Shown: piece after piece, positions 1 to 8,028 of the stretch
Layout: the number at the start of each line of letters is the position of its first letter
Numbering within the stretch: position 1 is the first letter of the stretch
Source of the DNA: Colimorpha sp002372855
GTDB lineage: Bacteria; Bacteroidota; Bacteroidia; Bacteroidales; P3
Assembly (NCBI GenBank): GCA_946621635.1
Contig: CAMOOR010000042.1
Span: 1 to 17,446 of the forward strand
DNA length: 17,446 nt
Reading direction: 5' to 3'
Notes under the pieces: generated by a model
Told to the model about the DNA's origin: nothing
The model's input: only the letters and a program-made list of their open reading frames with translations
The model's database searches: none
Made by a program: the position numbers and the translations under genes

Positions 1-42
1 GATATAAGAACAATATAAGAAATGCCGAATTATGTACCTCTC
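1..42. repeat. Truncated copy of intergenic palindromic repeat
   Basis: This stretch matches 9488-9529 at 41 of 42 positions; the only difference is A instead of G at position 12. It contains two 11-bp units (2-12 and 13-23), the GCCGAATT arm (24-31) and the following ATGTACCTCTC. It ends 14 bases past the stop codon of nadK, which is read on the minus strand, much as the second copy lies 22 bases past the stop of the pseudouridine synthase gene. The window edge cuts the element, so the opposing arm cannot be seen. Confidence 0.85.
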
Positions 43-56
43 GGGTAGGTATCGGA

Positions 57-941
57 CTAGGGGCGGACCTCGGTGCCCCACATGAGCTTGTCGCGGATGG
101 CAGAGAAGAAGTTCTGCGTGTTCATGCGGATGAGGCGGATGGAGAAGGGGGCACGGCCGAGGTTGAGGGTGGCGGAACCATAGAGGGTGACGCGGCGCGA
201 GTCCATGCCGAGGGTGAAGGGTTCGTCCGAAGGCCGGGAGCCGGCATGGTGCGAGGCCGGGACGGTGACGAGGCGGAGGCGCGAGCTGTCGGGCACGATG
301 ATGGGGCGCAGCGTGAGGGTGTGGGCGCCGATGGGAGTGATGACGAAACAGCCGCAGTCGGGCGTCAGGATGGGGCCGCCGCAGGAGAGGCTGTAGGCCG
401 TGGAGCCCGTGGGCGAGGCCACGATGACGCCGTCGCCGGCATAGGTGGCCACGTAGAGGTCGTCGACATAGACCTCGGTGCGGAGCATCGACGAGGCTTC
501 GGGGCGGTGGAGGAAGACCTCGTTGAGGGCGTAGTTGACCGGCGACGGGGCCGTGGACCCGGACCCGGAGGGCCGGGACTGGAGGGCCGGGGTCTGGATG
601 GTCAGGAGGGTGCGGCGCTCGAGCGTAAAACGGCCCTCCAGGAGGTCGACGACGAGGGTGGAGAGGTTTTCCTTGCCGGCGGTGGTCAGGAAGCCCAGGT
701 GGCCGAAATTGATGCCCAAAATGGGCGGAAAAGCGTCGGGCCGCGTGCTGTGGATGAACTGCACGGAGGAGAGGAGCGTGCCGTCGCCGCCGATGGAGAA
801 GAGGTAGTCGAAGCCGTCGACACTGTCGCCGTCGCCGACGGTCTGGGTCTCGACGCCGGCACGGCTGAGCTCGGCGCAAAGGTGGTCGTAGGCCGGAAGG
901 TCGGCGGGGTCGATGTAGCGGTAATAGAGGGCTATTTTCAT
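57..941 (-). CDS. nadK: NAD kinase
   Basis: Predicted cytoplasmic ATP-NAD kinase making NADP from NAD. The 294-residue product has the family's diagnostic motifs in order: GGDGT at residues 51-55 (nucleotide binding and catalysis), the ALNEV segment with Asn140-Glu141, and the TGSTAYSLSCGGP segment at 178-190. Length is normal for bacterial NadK. A Ser/Pro/Gly-rich stretch at about 121-135 looks like a flexible lineage-specific loop. The reading frame stays open far upstream into the neighbouring gene, but the ATG at 939-941 begins the conserved MKIALYYR start, so that start is preferred. It is the last gene of a long minus-strand run, 41 bases after the CHU_C-domain gene, and is followed by a palindromic repeat. 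Confidence 0.96.
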   Translation of the reverse strand: MKIALYYRYIDPADLPAYDHLCAELSRAGVETQTVGDGDSVDGFDYLFSIGGDGTLLSSVQFIHSTRPDAFPPILGINFGHLGFLTTAGKENLSTLVVDLLEGRFTLERRTLLTIQTPALQSRPSGSGSTAPSPVNYALNEVFLHRPEASSMLRTEVYVDDLYVATYAGDGVIVASPTGSTAYSLSCGGPILTPDCGCFVITPIGAHTLTLRPIIVPDSSRLRLVTVPASHHAGSRPSDEPFTLGMDSRRVTLYGSATLNLGRAPFSIRLIRMNTQNFFSAIRDKLMWGTEVRP

Positions 942-973
942 TGCTTGATTGTTTGAATGCTTGATTGTTTGAA
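942..973. repeat. Two tandem 16-bp repeats before nadK
   Basis: TGCTTGATTGTTTGAA occurs twice head to tail (942-957 and 958-973) and fills most of the 41-base gap between the CHU_C-domain gene and the nadK start codon. The copies are identical, which suggests a recent slippage duplication. It changes the spacing just upstream of the nadK start; no function is evident. Confidence 0.9.
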
Positions 974-982
974 TAACGGGGG

Positions 983-2197
983 CTATTTGATTACGAGCAC
1001 GGAGCCGGTGTAGATCTTGATGCGGTTGTTGTTGAAGCGGACGCGCAGGGCATAGGCGTAGGCGCCCTGGGGTGTGGAGGCCGTGGGGGTCCAGCCGTCG
1101 AGGGGGTCGGTGGTGGAATAGACGAGGAGGCCGTTGCGGTTGTAGATGTAGAGCTCGTAGAGGTCGCCCTTGAGGCCTCGCAGGCGGGGCCGGAAAACGC
1201 CGTTGTCGGCATCGCCCACGACGACGATGTTGGGTATGGCCTGTGCCGGTTCGGGGGGCGTGGGGACGACGATGCAGAGGCTGTCGCTGAAGCGGGGGTT
1301 GAGGCCGCAGGCGTCGCGCACCGAGAGGCGGTAGCAGTGCAGGGAGTCGTAGGGGTTGACCGTGAGGTCGGCATACTGGAACGGCGGCTCGTCGAACACC
1401 AGGGCGGCAATGGAATCCCAAGGCTGGCGGTCGACACGGCGCCAGAGGGTGTAGTGGTCGGCGTGGAAGGAGGTGTCGATGTTGAACGAGAGGAGGTTGC
1501 GAGTGTCGATGCTGTCGTATTGGAGCGAAAGGATGTCGAGGAAGGCGGCGGTGTCGACGGTGTGGCGTTCGACGGCGACGATGTTGCTGGTGGAGACCAG
1601 GGGCTGGTGGTCGAGGCTGCCTCCGGGGCCAATGGCCTGCACCTTGAGCCACACGCGGGTGGTGCCTTCGTCGATGGAGAAGGTGTGGGAGAAGGGGCCC
1701 AGGGCGTCGCTGACGGTGTAGGGGACATACTGGTCGTCGTAGGGCTCGAGGCGCACCAGGAGGCAGTAGCGGTCCACGCCGCCGGGCATGCCCTCGTAGG
1801 GGGTCCAGCTGGCGGTGACCTGCGTGGCGCAACGCGGCACATCGGCGGTGAGCACGATGTTGCCAAAGGAGGGCGTCAGCGAGCTGACGTTGTAGGCACT
1901 GTCGAAGACATGGATGCGGTAGGTGTGGCGTTCGGTGGCCGAATGGTCGAGGCACCGGTAGGTGGTGTCGAGGCGTCCGAAGACGGTGTCGTAGTCGAGG
2001 CACGGCATGCCGGAACAGATGTGGTAGCCCATGGCCGCCGTGTCGGTGCTGGGGCGCCAGGAGAGGACTATCTGCTGCGAGGCTTCGTCGACGGTGGCCA
2101 GCCAGTCGGTGACCGGTGCCACGGGCTCCTGCCCCCTGAGGTTGAAGAGGGGCAGCACGAGAAGCAGTGCGAGAGAAACAAGACACCTCCTCATCAT
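983..2197 (-). CDS. Secreted protein with fibronectin-III-like repeats and CHU_C-type (T9SS) C-terminal domain
   Basis: The 404-residue product starts with a clear signal peptide (MMRRC followed by a Leu-rich core, likely cut near residue 23). The middle looks like two or three fibronectin-type-III-like beta domains: a first from about residue 28 with the segment QQIVLSWRPS, a second near TQVTASWTPYEG, a third near residue 230. The last 80 or so residues fit the gliding-motility-associated C-terminal domain used by type IX secretion (type B signal), with GDADNGVFRP, LYIYNRNGLLVYS, a DGW motif and a terminal VLVIK strand. It is therefore probably exported across the outer membrane by T9SS; no catalytic domain is visible. 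Two adjacent ATGs (2197, 2194) are possible starts. It begins 3 bases after the ABC transporter gene. Confidence 0.85.
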   Translation of the reverse strand: MMRRCLVSLALLLVLPLFNLRGQEPVAPVTDWLATVDEASQQIVLSWRPSTDTAAMGYHICSGMPCLDYDTVFGRLDTTYRCLDHSATERHTYRIHVFDSAYNVSSLTPSFGNIVLTADVPRCATQVTASWTPYEGMPGGVDRYCLLVRLEPYDDQYVPYTVSDALGPFSHTFSIDEGTTRVWLKVQAIGPGGSLDHQPLVSTSNIVAVERHTVDTAAFLDILSLQYDSIDTRNLLSFNIDTSFHADHYTLWRRVDRQPWDSIAALVFDEPPFQYADLTVNPYDSLHCYRLSVRDACGLNPRFSDSLCIVVPTPPEPAQAIPNIVVVGDADNGVFRPRLRGLKGDLYELYIYNRNGLLVYSTTDPLDGWTPTASTPQGAYAYALRVRFNNNRIKIYTGSVLVIK

Positions 2198-2200
2198 GGC

Positions 2201-4027
2201 CTAGAAACTTTGTAGTGCTACCAATTCGGCATAGCGTCCGCCGAGGGCCATCAGCTCGTTGTGGGTGCCGCGCTCGACAATGCGGCCGTGGTCGAGGACG
2301 ATGATGCAGTCGGCCCCGACGATGGTGGAGAGGCGATGGGCGATGACGATGGCGGAGCGGCCACGGAGCACCTCGTTGAGTGTGGCCTGCAGCTGGCGCT
2401 CGCTCTCGGTGTCGAGGGCCGAGGTAGCCTCGTCGAGGATGAGCAGTTTGGGGTTGCGCAGCAGTGCACGGGCGATGCTGATGCGCTGGCGCTGGCCACC
2501 GCTGAGCTGTCCGCCCCCCTCGCCCAGGCTGGTGTCGTAGCCTTGGGGCAACTGCATGATGAAGTCGTGGGCCTGGGCGGCCTGGGCGGCCCGAACCACC
2601 TCGTCGCGTGTGGCGTCGGGTTTGCCAAAGGCGATGTTGGCCGCCACGGTGTCGTTGAAAAGCAGCGTGTCCTGCGCCACGACGCCGATGTGCGACCGCA
2701 GGCGTGCCAAAGGCATGGCCAGGATGTTCTCGCCCTCGAGGAGTATTTCGCCCTGCGTGCAGGTGTACATGCGACAGATGAGGTCGGCGATGGTGGACTT
2801 GCCGCTGCCGGAGGAGCCTACGAGAGCCACCGTTGTTCCACGTGGAACATCGAAGCAGATGTCGTCCAGCACCGTCACTCCGGGCTTGTAGGCGAACGAA
2901 ACATGGCGGAATTCGACTTCGGGGAACGCCTGCAGGGGAGTCTGATGCGGGTGCACGGAGGGCTCCGGGGCCAGCGGTTGGTCGGGTTCCTCCTCCTCGG
3001 CGAGGAAGGCTTCGATGCGGTCGGCACAGGCGCGGCCTTTCTTAATCTGCGAGAGGCCTGTGGAGAAGTCCTTGGCAGGGGGAATCATCAGCACGAAGAG
3101 CATCACGAAGGAAATGAAAAGCTCGGAGGTAAGCCCCTGGTCGCCGCTGAAAACAAGCCAAGCGCCGAAAAGGAGGATGCCGATGACTATGGTGTTGCCG
3201 AGGAAATCGCTCACCGGCGAGGCGGCGTCGATGCGGCGAAGGACGAGGGTGCGATGGTGCGTGTACTGGCGGTTGTAGGCGCGGAAACGACGGTTGGAGA
3301 AATCGATGGCGGTATAGGATTTGATGACCTTGAGGCCACCGATGGTCTCGTCGGTGAGGGAAACGAGGTAGGAATTCATCTCCTGCACCAGCTTGGAGCT
3401 GCGCTTGAGGTGGTGCGAGATGCCGGAAATGACAAAGGCCACCAGGGGTAGCATGCAGAGTACGAAAAGCGTCAGCTTCACATTGATATAGAACAACATA
3501 GAGAGATACAGGACCATACCGATGACCGAGGTGAGAATCATCTGGATGGAGCCTAGCACCCCCTCCTCATACTCGACCATGTCGCTCGTGAAGCGGGCCA
3601 TGACATCGCCCTTGCGGGTGCGGTCGTAGAAGCTCATCGGCAGGTGCATGGCCTTGCGGAACATGCGGTTGCGCAAGGAACGGACGATGCCGGTGCGGAT
3701 GATGGATATCTCGATGGCCGAGAGGTAGGAGAAGATGTTCTTGCAGGAGTAGAGCACAAAGATAATGGCCGAGAAAAGGAGCAGAGCATTGAGCTGGCCA
3801 AAGGAGATGAGCCATGTGTAGAGGCGCTCGAGGAGCAGGGCGACAAGGTTGCCCGTGGCGGACGGAACGGCGTCGCCGGTGCCGAAAAGAATCTTGAGGA
3901 AGTCGGCAACCGAGAGGGCCGTGCACATGGTGAAGACCACGCTGAGCACCACGAAAAGGCCATACAGCGCACAACGCGCACCGTATGGCCTAAGCTGCTT
4001 CAGAGTGAAATTCCCACGGAGGCTCAC
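2201..4027 (-). CDS. ABC exporter, MsbA/multidrug half-transporter
   Basis: This 608-residue half-transporter has an N-terminal membrane domain (about residues 15-330, several hydrophobic helices) fused to a nucleotide-binding domain. The NBD has Walker A GSSGSGKST (about 403-411), the signature LSGGQRQR (about 503), Walker B LLILDEATSALD and the H-loop IAHRLST. It would act as a homodimer in the inner membrane; the architecture fits lipid A or lipid flippases (MsbA) and drug exporters, and the substrate cannot be fixed from sequence. The start is GTG (4025-4027), overlapping the purB stop as GTGA, so translation is probably coupled. A Glu/Pro-rich linker separates the domains. A perfect parS-type palindrome lies in codons for DVPRGT, just before Walker A. 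Confidence 0.94.
   Translation of the reverse strand: MSLRGNFTLKQLRPYGARCALYGLFVVLSVVFTMCTALSVADFLKILFGTGDAVPSATGNLVALLLERLYTWLISFGQLNALLLFSAIIFVLYSCKNIFSYLSAIEISIIRTGIVRSLRNRMFRKAMHLPMSFYDRTRKGDVMARFTSDMVEYEEGVLGSIQMILTSVIGMVLYLSMLFYINVKLTLFVLCMLPLVAFVISGISHHLKRSSKLVQEMNSYLVSLTDETIGGLKVIKSYTAIDFSNRRFRAYNRQYTHHRTLVLRRIDAASPVSDFLGNTIVIGILLFGAWLVFSGDQGLTSELFISFVMLFVLMIPPAKDFSTGLSQIKKGRACADRIEAFLAEEEEPDQPLAPEPSVHPHQTPLQAFPEVEFRHVSFAYKPGVTVLDDICFDVPRGTTVALVGSSGSGKSTIADLICRMYTCTQGEILLEGENILAMPLARLRSHIGVVAQDTLLFNDTVAANIAFGKPDATRDEVVRAAQAAQAHDFIMQLPQGYDTSLGEGGGQLSGGQRQRISIARALLRNPKLLILDEATSALDTESERQLQATLNEVLRGRSAIVIAHRLSTIVGADCIIVLDHGRIVERGTHNELMALGGRYAELVALQSF
2834..2849. other. parS-like centromere site (intragenic)
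   Basis: TGTTCCACGTGGAACA is a perfect 16-bp palindrome with the parS core CACGTG and flanking GTTCC/GGAAC, the form known from Pseudomonas-type parS sites. It lies inside the ABC transporter gene and encodes part of DVPRGTT, where synonymous changes would break the palindrome. ParB would bind it. It pairs with a second, textbook-consensus site at 10439-10454. That it is functional is inference. Confidence 0.7.
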
Positions 4028-5373
4028 AGGCTGTAACCGATATAGTTATGCGGGGTGATGCAACGGATGCGCTCCTTGACGTCGGGGGCGACGTCGAGGG
4101 TGTCGACAAAGGCGGCGATGGTATCGGCGGTGACCTTCTCGTTGGTGCGCGTGAGTTGTTTCAGGGCCTCGTAGGGGTTGGGATAGCCAACGGAACGGAG
4201 GATGGTCTGGATGGCTTCGGCCACCACGGCCCAGTTGTTCTCCAGGTCGCGGTAGAGGGCTTGCTCGTTGAGGAGCAGCTTGCCGAGGCCTTTCTCGAGC
4301 GAGGCGATGGAGATTATGGTGTGTGCGATGGGGACGCCGATGTTGCGGCTGACGGTGGAGTCGGTGAGGTCGCGCTGCATGCGGCTGATGGGGAGCTTGT
4401 GGCTCAGGTGCTCGAAGATGGCATTGGCCAGGCCCAGATTGCCTTCGGCATTCTCGAAGTCGATGGGGTTCACCTTGTGCGGCATGGCGCTGGAACCCAC
4501 CTCGCCGGCCTTGATGCGCTGTTTGAAGTACTCCATCGAGACGTAGGTCCACACGTCGCGGCAGAGGTCGATGAGGATGACATTGATGCGCTTGCAGGCG
4601 TCGAACCAGGCGGCCATCATGTCGTAGTTCTCAATCTGGGTGGTGAGCTGCTGACGCTCGAGGCCGAGGTGGTTCTTCACAAAGTCGTTGCCGAAAGCGC
4701 GCCAGTCGATATCGGGGAAGGCGGCCAGGTGGGCGTTGAAATTGCCCGTGGCGCCACCGAACTTGGCGGTGAAGGGGATGCGCTCCAGCTCGTCGAGCTG
4801 ACGGCGCAGGCGGTAGGCAAAAACGCCCCACTCCTTGCCCAGCGTGGTGGGCGAGGCGGGCTGGCCGTGGGTGTGGGCAAGCATGGGGATGTCCTTCCAC
4901 TCCTCGGCACGCTCGTCGAGCAGGGCCTGCAGGCGGCGGTAGGCGGGCAGGAGCACCTCGTCGTGGCACTCCTTCATGCTCAGCGGCACGGAGGTGTTGT
5001 TGATGTCCTGCGAGGTGAGGCCGAAGTGGATGAACTCCTTCAGCTCGGCGAGGCCCATCTGGTCGAACTTGCCTTTGAGGAAGTATTCCACGGCCTTGAC
5101 GTCGTGGTTGGTGGTCTTCTCGATGTCCTTGATGGCCTGGGCATCGGCATCGGAGAACTGGCGGTAGATGTCGCGCAGCTGCTCGGCCTTGGCGGCAACG
5201 GCGGCCAGGGCCGGACGAAGGCCCTTCAGGCGGTCGGCCAGGGCAATGAAATACTCCACCTCGACGCGGACACGATATTTTATCAGAGCACCCTCGGAGA
5301 AGTATTTGGCGAGGGGTTCGCACTTGGAACGGTAGCGCCCGTCGATGGGCGACACGGCATTGAGACTGTTCAT
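4024..5373 (-). CDS. purB: Adenylosuccinate lyase
   Basis: Predicted adenylosuccinate lyase, which releases fumarate from SAICAR and from adenylosuccinate in purine synthesis. The product (449 residues) has the fumarase/aspartase-superfamily signature GSSAMPHKVNPIDFENAEGN near residue 290 with the catalytic-loop serines, the TSQDINNT segment near residue 123 and HTHGQPASPTT near residue 167 with the catalytic-site histidine. The N-terminus (LNAVSPIDGRY) is typical of the E. coli-type PurB subgroup. The ATG at 5371-5373 starts this conserved segment. It follows a small lipoprotein gene by 15 bases, and its TGA stop overlaps the GTG start of the ABC exporter. No defect is visible. Confidence 0.97.
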   Translation of the reverse strand: MNSLNAVSPIDGRYRSKCEPLAKYFSEGALIKYRVRVEVEYFIALADRLKGLRPALAAVAAKAEQLRDIYRQFSDADAQAIKDIEKTTNHDVKAVEYFLKGKFDQMGLAELKEFIHFGLTSQDINNTSVPLSMKECHDEVLLPAYRRLQALLDERAEEWKDIPMLAHTHGQPASPTTLGKEWGVFAYRLRRQLDELERIPFTAKFGGATGNFNAHLAAFPDIDWRAFGNDFVKNHLGLERQQLTTQIENYDMMAAWFDACKRINVILIDLCRDVWTYVSMEYFKQRIKAGEVGSSAMPHKVNPIDFENAEGNLGLANAIFEHLSHKLPISRMQRDLTDSTVSRNIGVPIAHTIISIASLEKGLGKLLLNEQALYRDLENNWAVVAEAIQTILRSVGYPNPYEALKQLTRTNEKVTADTIAAFVDTLDVAPDVKERIRCITPHNYIGYSL

Positions 5374-5388
5374 TTCTTTTTGCTTGGC

Positions 5389-5895
5389 TTAGTTAACTTT
5401 GTTGAAAGTCAAATTATCGATGCCCACCAGGGAGGAGGTGGCGGTATTTCCGCTGACGTTGAACTCAAATTCGCCGAAGTCCTCTTTGGCCCGATTCAGC
5501 TCTTCCGCCGTCATCGGATACCACTCGTAGCCACTGGTGAGATCGAGGGTGGTGGCATCAAGGTTTCCTATGTTCCACGACCAGCTTGTCATGTTGCCTT
5601 CCTCGTCATACTCCACATCGGTAAGTGCTTTGTATGCCTCTGTAATGTTGTACTTTACAACATTGTTAGCCCACGTGTACGTTCCCCTCAGGTGCTGTCC
5701 CCAGGAGACGACATACAGGTCGAGGTTCGCTTCGCCAAAAAGGGCTACAAAGGCAATATCCTCAGGGGTGTCAGGGAAACGCGGGGCTTCCCATCTTCCT
5801 TTGAGGGAGGTTTCGGTGGTTTCTTCTTCGCTTTTACTGCATGAGACGGTCACCAGGGCGACCACGGCCATCAAGGCAAACAATATCTTTTTCAT
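5389..5895 (-). CDS. Small lipoprotein, possibly lipocalin-like
   Basis: The 168-residue product begins with a lipoprotein signal: MKK, a hydrophobic core, then TVSC with Cys19 as the predicted lipidated residue, followed by an acidic, Ser-rich SKSEEETTET. No Lys/Arg follows the cysteine, and acidic residues after it are compatible with surface export in Bacteroidetes, though this is not certain. The mature part opens with LKGRWEAP, alternating hydrophobic and polar residues, and several Trp/Tyr, suggesting a small beta-barrel such as the lipocalin-like domains common in this phylum; no family is recognised with confidence. It sits between the PHP phosphatase gene (39 bases upstream) and purB (15 bases downstream), both unrelated to it in function. 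Confidence 0.85.
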   Translation of the reverse strand: MKKILFALMAVVALVTVSCSKSEEETTETSLKGRWEAPRFPDTPEDIAFVALFGEANLDLYVVSWGQHLRGTYTWANNVVKYNITEAYKALTDVEYDEEGNMTSWSWNIGNLDATTLDLTSGYEWYPMTAEELNRAKEDFGEFEFNVSGNTATSSLVGIDNLTFNKVN

Positions 5896-5934
5896 AAAAA
5901 TGGGGGTTTTTGAATGATGTGTTTTTTCTGTTTT

Positions 5935-6672
5935 CTATAACGTTTTGTTCATAAACTCGTATTTCTCGAGGACCTTCTCCACCTTGCGGTCGTGGGAGAG
6001 GTCGATGAGGGCCTGGGCATACATGGTGTTGTGGGTGTCGGTGCCCATGAACTCCACCCATCCGCGCTCTATCATCTGGTAGGCGCGTTTCTTGGCTTCT
6101 TCGCCGTAGAATCCGCCCAGCGACAGGACATTGGTCTGGAAGTATACGCCCTGGTTCTTGAGCTGTTCCATGCGTGTGCCGTTGACGTTGAGGTAGGGGT
6201 AGCGCTCCGGATGGGCCAGAATAACCTCGTAGCCCTTCATCTGCATGTCGAAAATCATCTCGTCGCAGCCCATCATCTGCTGGTGCAGCGAGAACTCGAC
6301 AAGCACATACTTGCCTCCCACCTGGAGGAAACGGGGGTTGTCGATGCGTTTCTGGAAACCGCTGTCGATGCGGTATTCGCCTCCCACGCCGGCCATCTCG
6401 ATCTCCACACCGGCCTCGATGGCCTGCTTCTTCAGGTCCTCGAAGCGGCGGCAGATGTCGTCCTCGTCGTTCTCGAAACGGGGAGTCTGGAAGTGGGGGG
6501 TGATGATGACCTTGTTGTAGCCTACGGATTTGAGGGTGTTGAGGCAATCGACGCTCTCCTCGACACACTTGGAGCCGTCGTCGACCTTCGGCACCAGGTG
6601 GCAGTGCATGTCGGTGCCCAGGGCGGCGAAGATGGGGCGGGGTTCATATTTGCGTTTGAAAAAGCTGAACAT
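5935..6672 (-). CDS. CpsB/YwqE-type PHP phosphatase
   Basis: This 245-residue protein has the PHP metal-dependent phosphatase fold of the CpsB/CapC/YwqE tyrosine-phosphatase family. Metal-ligand motifs are visible in order: DMHCHLVPKVDDG (Asp21, His23, His25), IITPHF with His60, ILAHPERY in the middle, and GTDTHN towards the C-terminus. Known relatives dephosphorylate bacterial tyrosine kinases controlling capsule or exopolysaccharide synthesis; no cognate kinase or polysaccharide genes lie in the window, so the substrate is inferred. The start MFSFFKRKYEPRP matches the usual short basic leader seen in Bacteroidetes members. It is 36 bases downstream of murA, so it may be co-expressed with this envelope gene. 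Confidence 0.9.
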   Translation of the reverse strand: MFSFFKRKYEPRPIFAALGTDMHCHLVPKVDDGSKCVEESVDCLNTLKSVGYNKVIITPHFQTPRFENDEDDICRRFEDLKKQAIEAGVEIEMAGVGGEYRIDSGFQKRIDNPRFLQVGGKYVLVEFSLHQQMMGCDEMIFDMQMKGYEVILAHPERYPYLNVNGTRMEQLKNQGVYFQTNVLSLGGFYGEEAKKRAYQMIERGWVEFMGTDTHNTMYAQALIDLSHDRKVEKVLEKYEFMNKTL

Positions 6673-6708
6673 GTCGTATATGGGTTTAGTTATTGGATAG
6701 TTTTGTTT

Positions 6709-8028
6709 CTACTCTACTCTTCTTATTTCGGCCCCCAGACGGGCCAGACGCTGGTCTATGCGCTGGTAGCCGCGGTCGATTTGTTCGATGTTGTCGATGC
6801 GGCTCTTGCCTTCAGCGCTCAGGGCGGCGATGAGCAGCGCCACACCGGCGCGGATGTCCGGCGAGGCCATGCGCACTCCGCGCAGCTTGTGCTCGCGGTC
6901 CAGGCCGATGACGGTGGCGCGGTGCGGGTCGCAAAGGATGATCTGCGCCCCCATGTCGATGAGTTTGTCGACGAAGAACAGGCGGCTCTCGAACATCTTC
7001 TGGTGGATGAGCACACTGCCTTTGGCCTGCGTGGCCACGACAAGGGCAATGCTGATGAGGTCGGGCGTGAAGCCGGGCCACGGCGCATCGGCGATGGTCA
7101 TAATGGAACCGTCCATGAAACGCTCAATCTCGTAGTGCTCCTGCGCGGGCACATAGAGGTCGTCGCCTTTCTGCCACACCTCGATGCCCAGGCGGCGGAA
7201 CACCTGCGGAATCAGCCCCAGGTGCTGCACCTGCGCGTTCTTGATGGTGATGTCGCCCTGCGTCATGGCGGCCATGCCGATGAACGAGCCCACCTCGATC
7301 ATGTCGGGCAGCAGGCGGTGTTCGCAGCCGTGCAGCTCCTTGACACCGCGGATGGTCAGCAGATTGCTGCCCACGCCGCTAATCTTGGCGCCCATGCGGT
7401 TGAGCATGTTGCAGAGCTGGTAGACATAAGGCTCGCAGGCGGCATTCATGATGGTGGTGGTGCCGCGGGCCATGACGGCGGTCATGATGATATTGGCCGT
7501 GCCGGTGACGGAGGCCTCGTCGAGGAGCATGTAGCACCCCTTGAGTTTCTTGGCTTTCACCAGGTAGGCGTTGCGCTTGTACTCCACCTCGGCGCCGAGG
7601 CGTTCCATGCCGATGAAATGGGTGTCCAGACGGCGGCGGCCAATCTTGTCGCCCCCGGGCTGAGGCACCACGGCCTGGCCGAAACGCGCCAACAGCGGGC
7701 CCACCAGCATGATGCTGCCGCGGAGGGCTCCGGCCTGCTCACGGAACTGCGGGCTCTGCAGCACCTCGAGGTTCACCTGGTCGGCCTGGAACTCGAAGGT
7801 GCGGCCACTCTCGCAGGCCGACGGCACATCCTCGCGCACACTGACGCCGAGGAGCTTCAACAGGTCGATAAGTTTGTTCACATCGCGGATGTCGGGCACA
7901 TGCTCTATGCGCACCTTCTCGGAGGTGAGCAGCACGGCGCAGAGCACCTGCAGGGCCTCGTTCTTGGCGCCCTGCGGCACTATCTCGCCTCGCAGCTTGC
8001 GACCGCCTATGATTTCGAAACTGCTCAT
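6709..8028 (-). CDS. murA: UDP-N-acetylglucosamine 1-carboxyvinyltransferase (Asp-type MurA)
   Basis: MurA transfers enolpyruvate from PEP to UDP-GlcNAc, the first committed step of peptidoglycan synthesis, in the cytoplasm. The 439-residue product shows the family's Lys22-Asn23 (AKNEAL), the substrate loop PGGDKIGRRRLDTH and the late GKSRIDNIEQIDRGY. The loop residue equivalent to the fosfomycin-target cysteine of E. coli is Asp127 (codon at 7648-7650), as in other Bacteroidetes and in mycobacteria, so intrinsic fosfomycin tolerance of the enzyme is expected. The reading frame is open further upstream, but the ATG at 8026-8028 begins the conserved MSSFEIIGG and overlaps the DUF4290 stop as ATGA. 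The upstream Lys codons give an A-rich leader. Confidence 0.97.
   Translation of the reverse strand: MSSFEIIGGRKLRGEIVPQGAKNEALQVLCAVLLTSEKVRIEHVPDIRDVNKLIDLLKLLGVSVREDVPSACESGRTFEFQADQVNLEVLQSPQFREQAGALRGSIMLVGPLLARFGQAVVPQPGGDKIGRRRLDTHFIGMERLGAEVEYKRNAYLVKAKKLKGCYMLLDEASVTGTANIIMTAVMARGTTTIMNAACEPYVYQLCNMLNRMGAKISGVGSNLLTIRGVKELHGCEHRLLPDMIEVGSFIGMAAMTQGDITIKNAQVQHLGLIPQVFRRLGIEVWQKGDDLYVPAQEHYEIERFMDGSIMTIADAPWPGFTPDLISIALVVATQAKGSVLIHQKMFESRLFFVDKLIDMGAQIILCDPHRATVIGLDREHKLRGVRMASPDIRAGVALLIAALSAEGKSRIDNIEQIDRGYQRIDQRLARLGAEIRRVE

Noticed and set aside
57..2186. A 709-codon open frame on the minus strand spanning nadK and the gene upstream.
   Set aside because: Its first 415 codons are Arg/Pro/His-rich nonsense out of frame with the CHU_C-domain gene; only the nadK part from 941 is real.
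4048..5844. A long plus-strand open frame opposite purB.
   Set aside because: It is antisense to a well-conserved gene, has repetitive Gly/Val/Asp composition and no recognisable domain; GC-rich genes commonly leave such open antisense frames.
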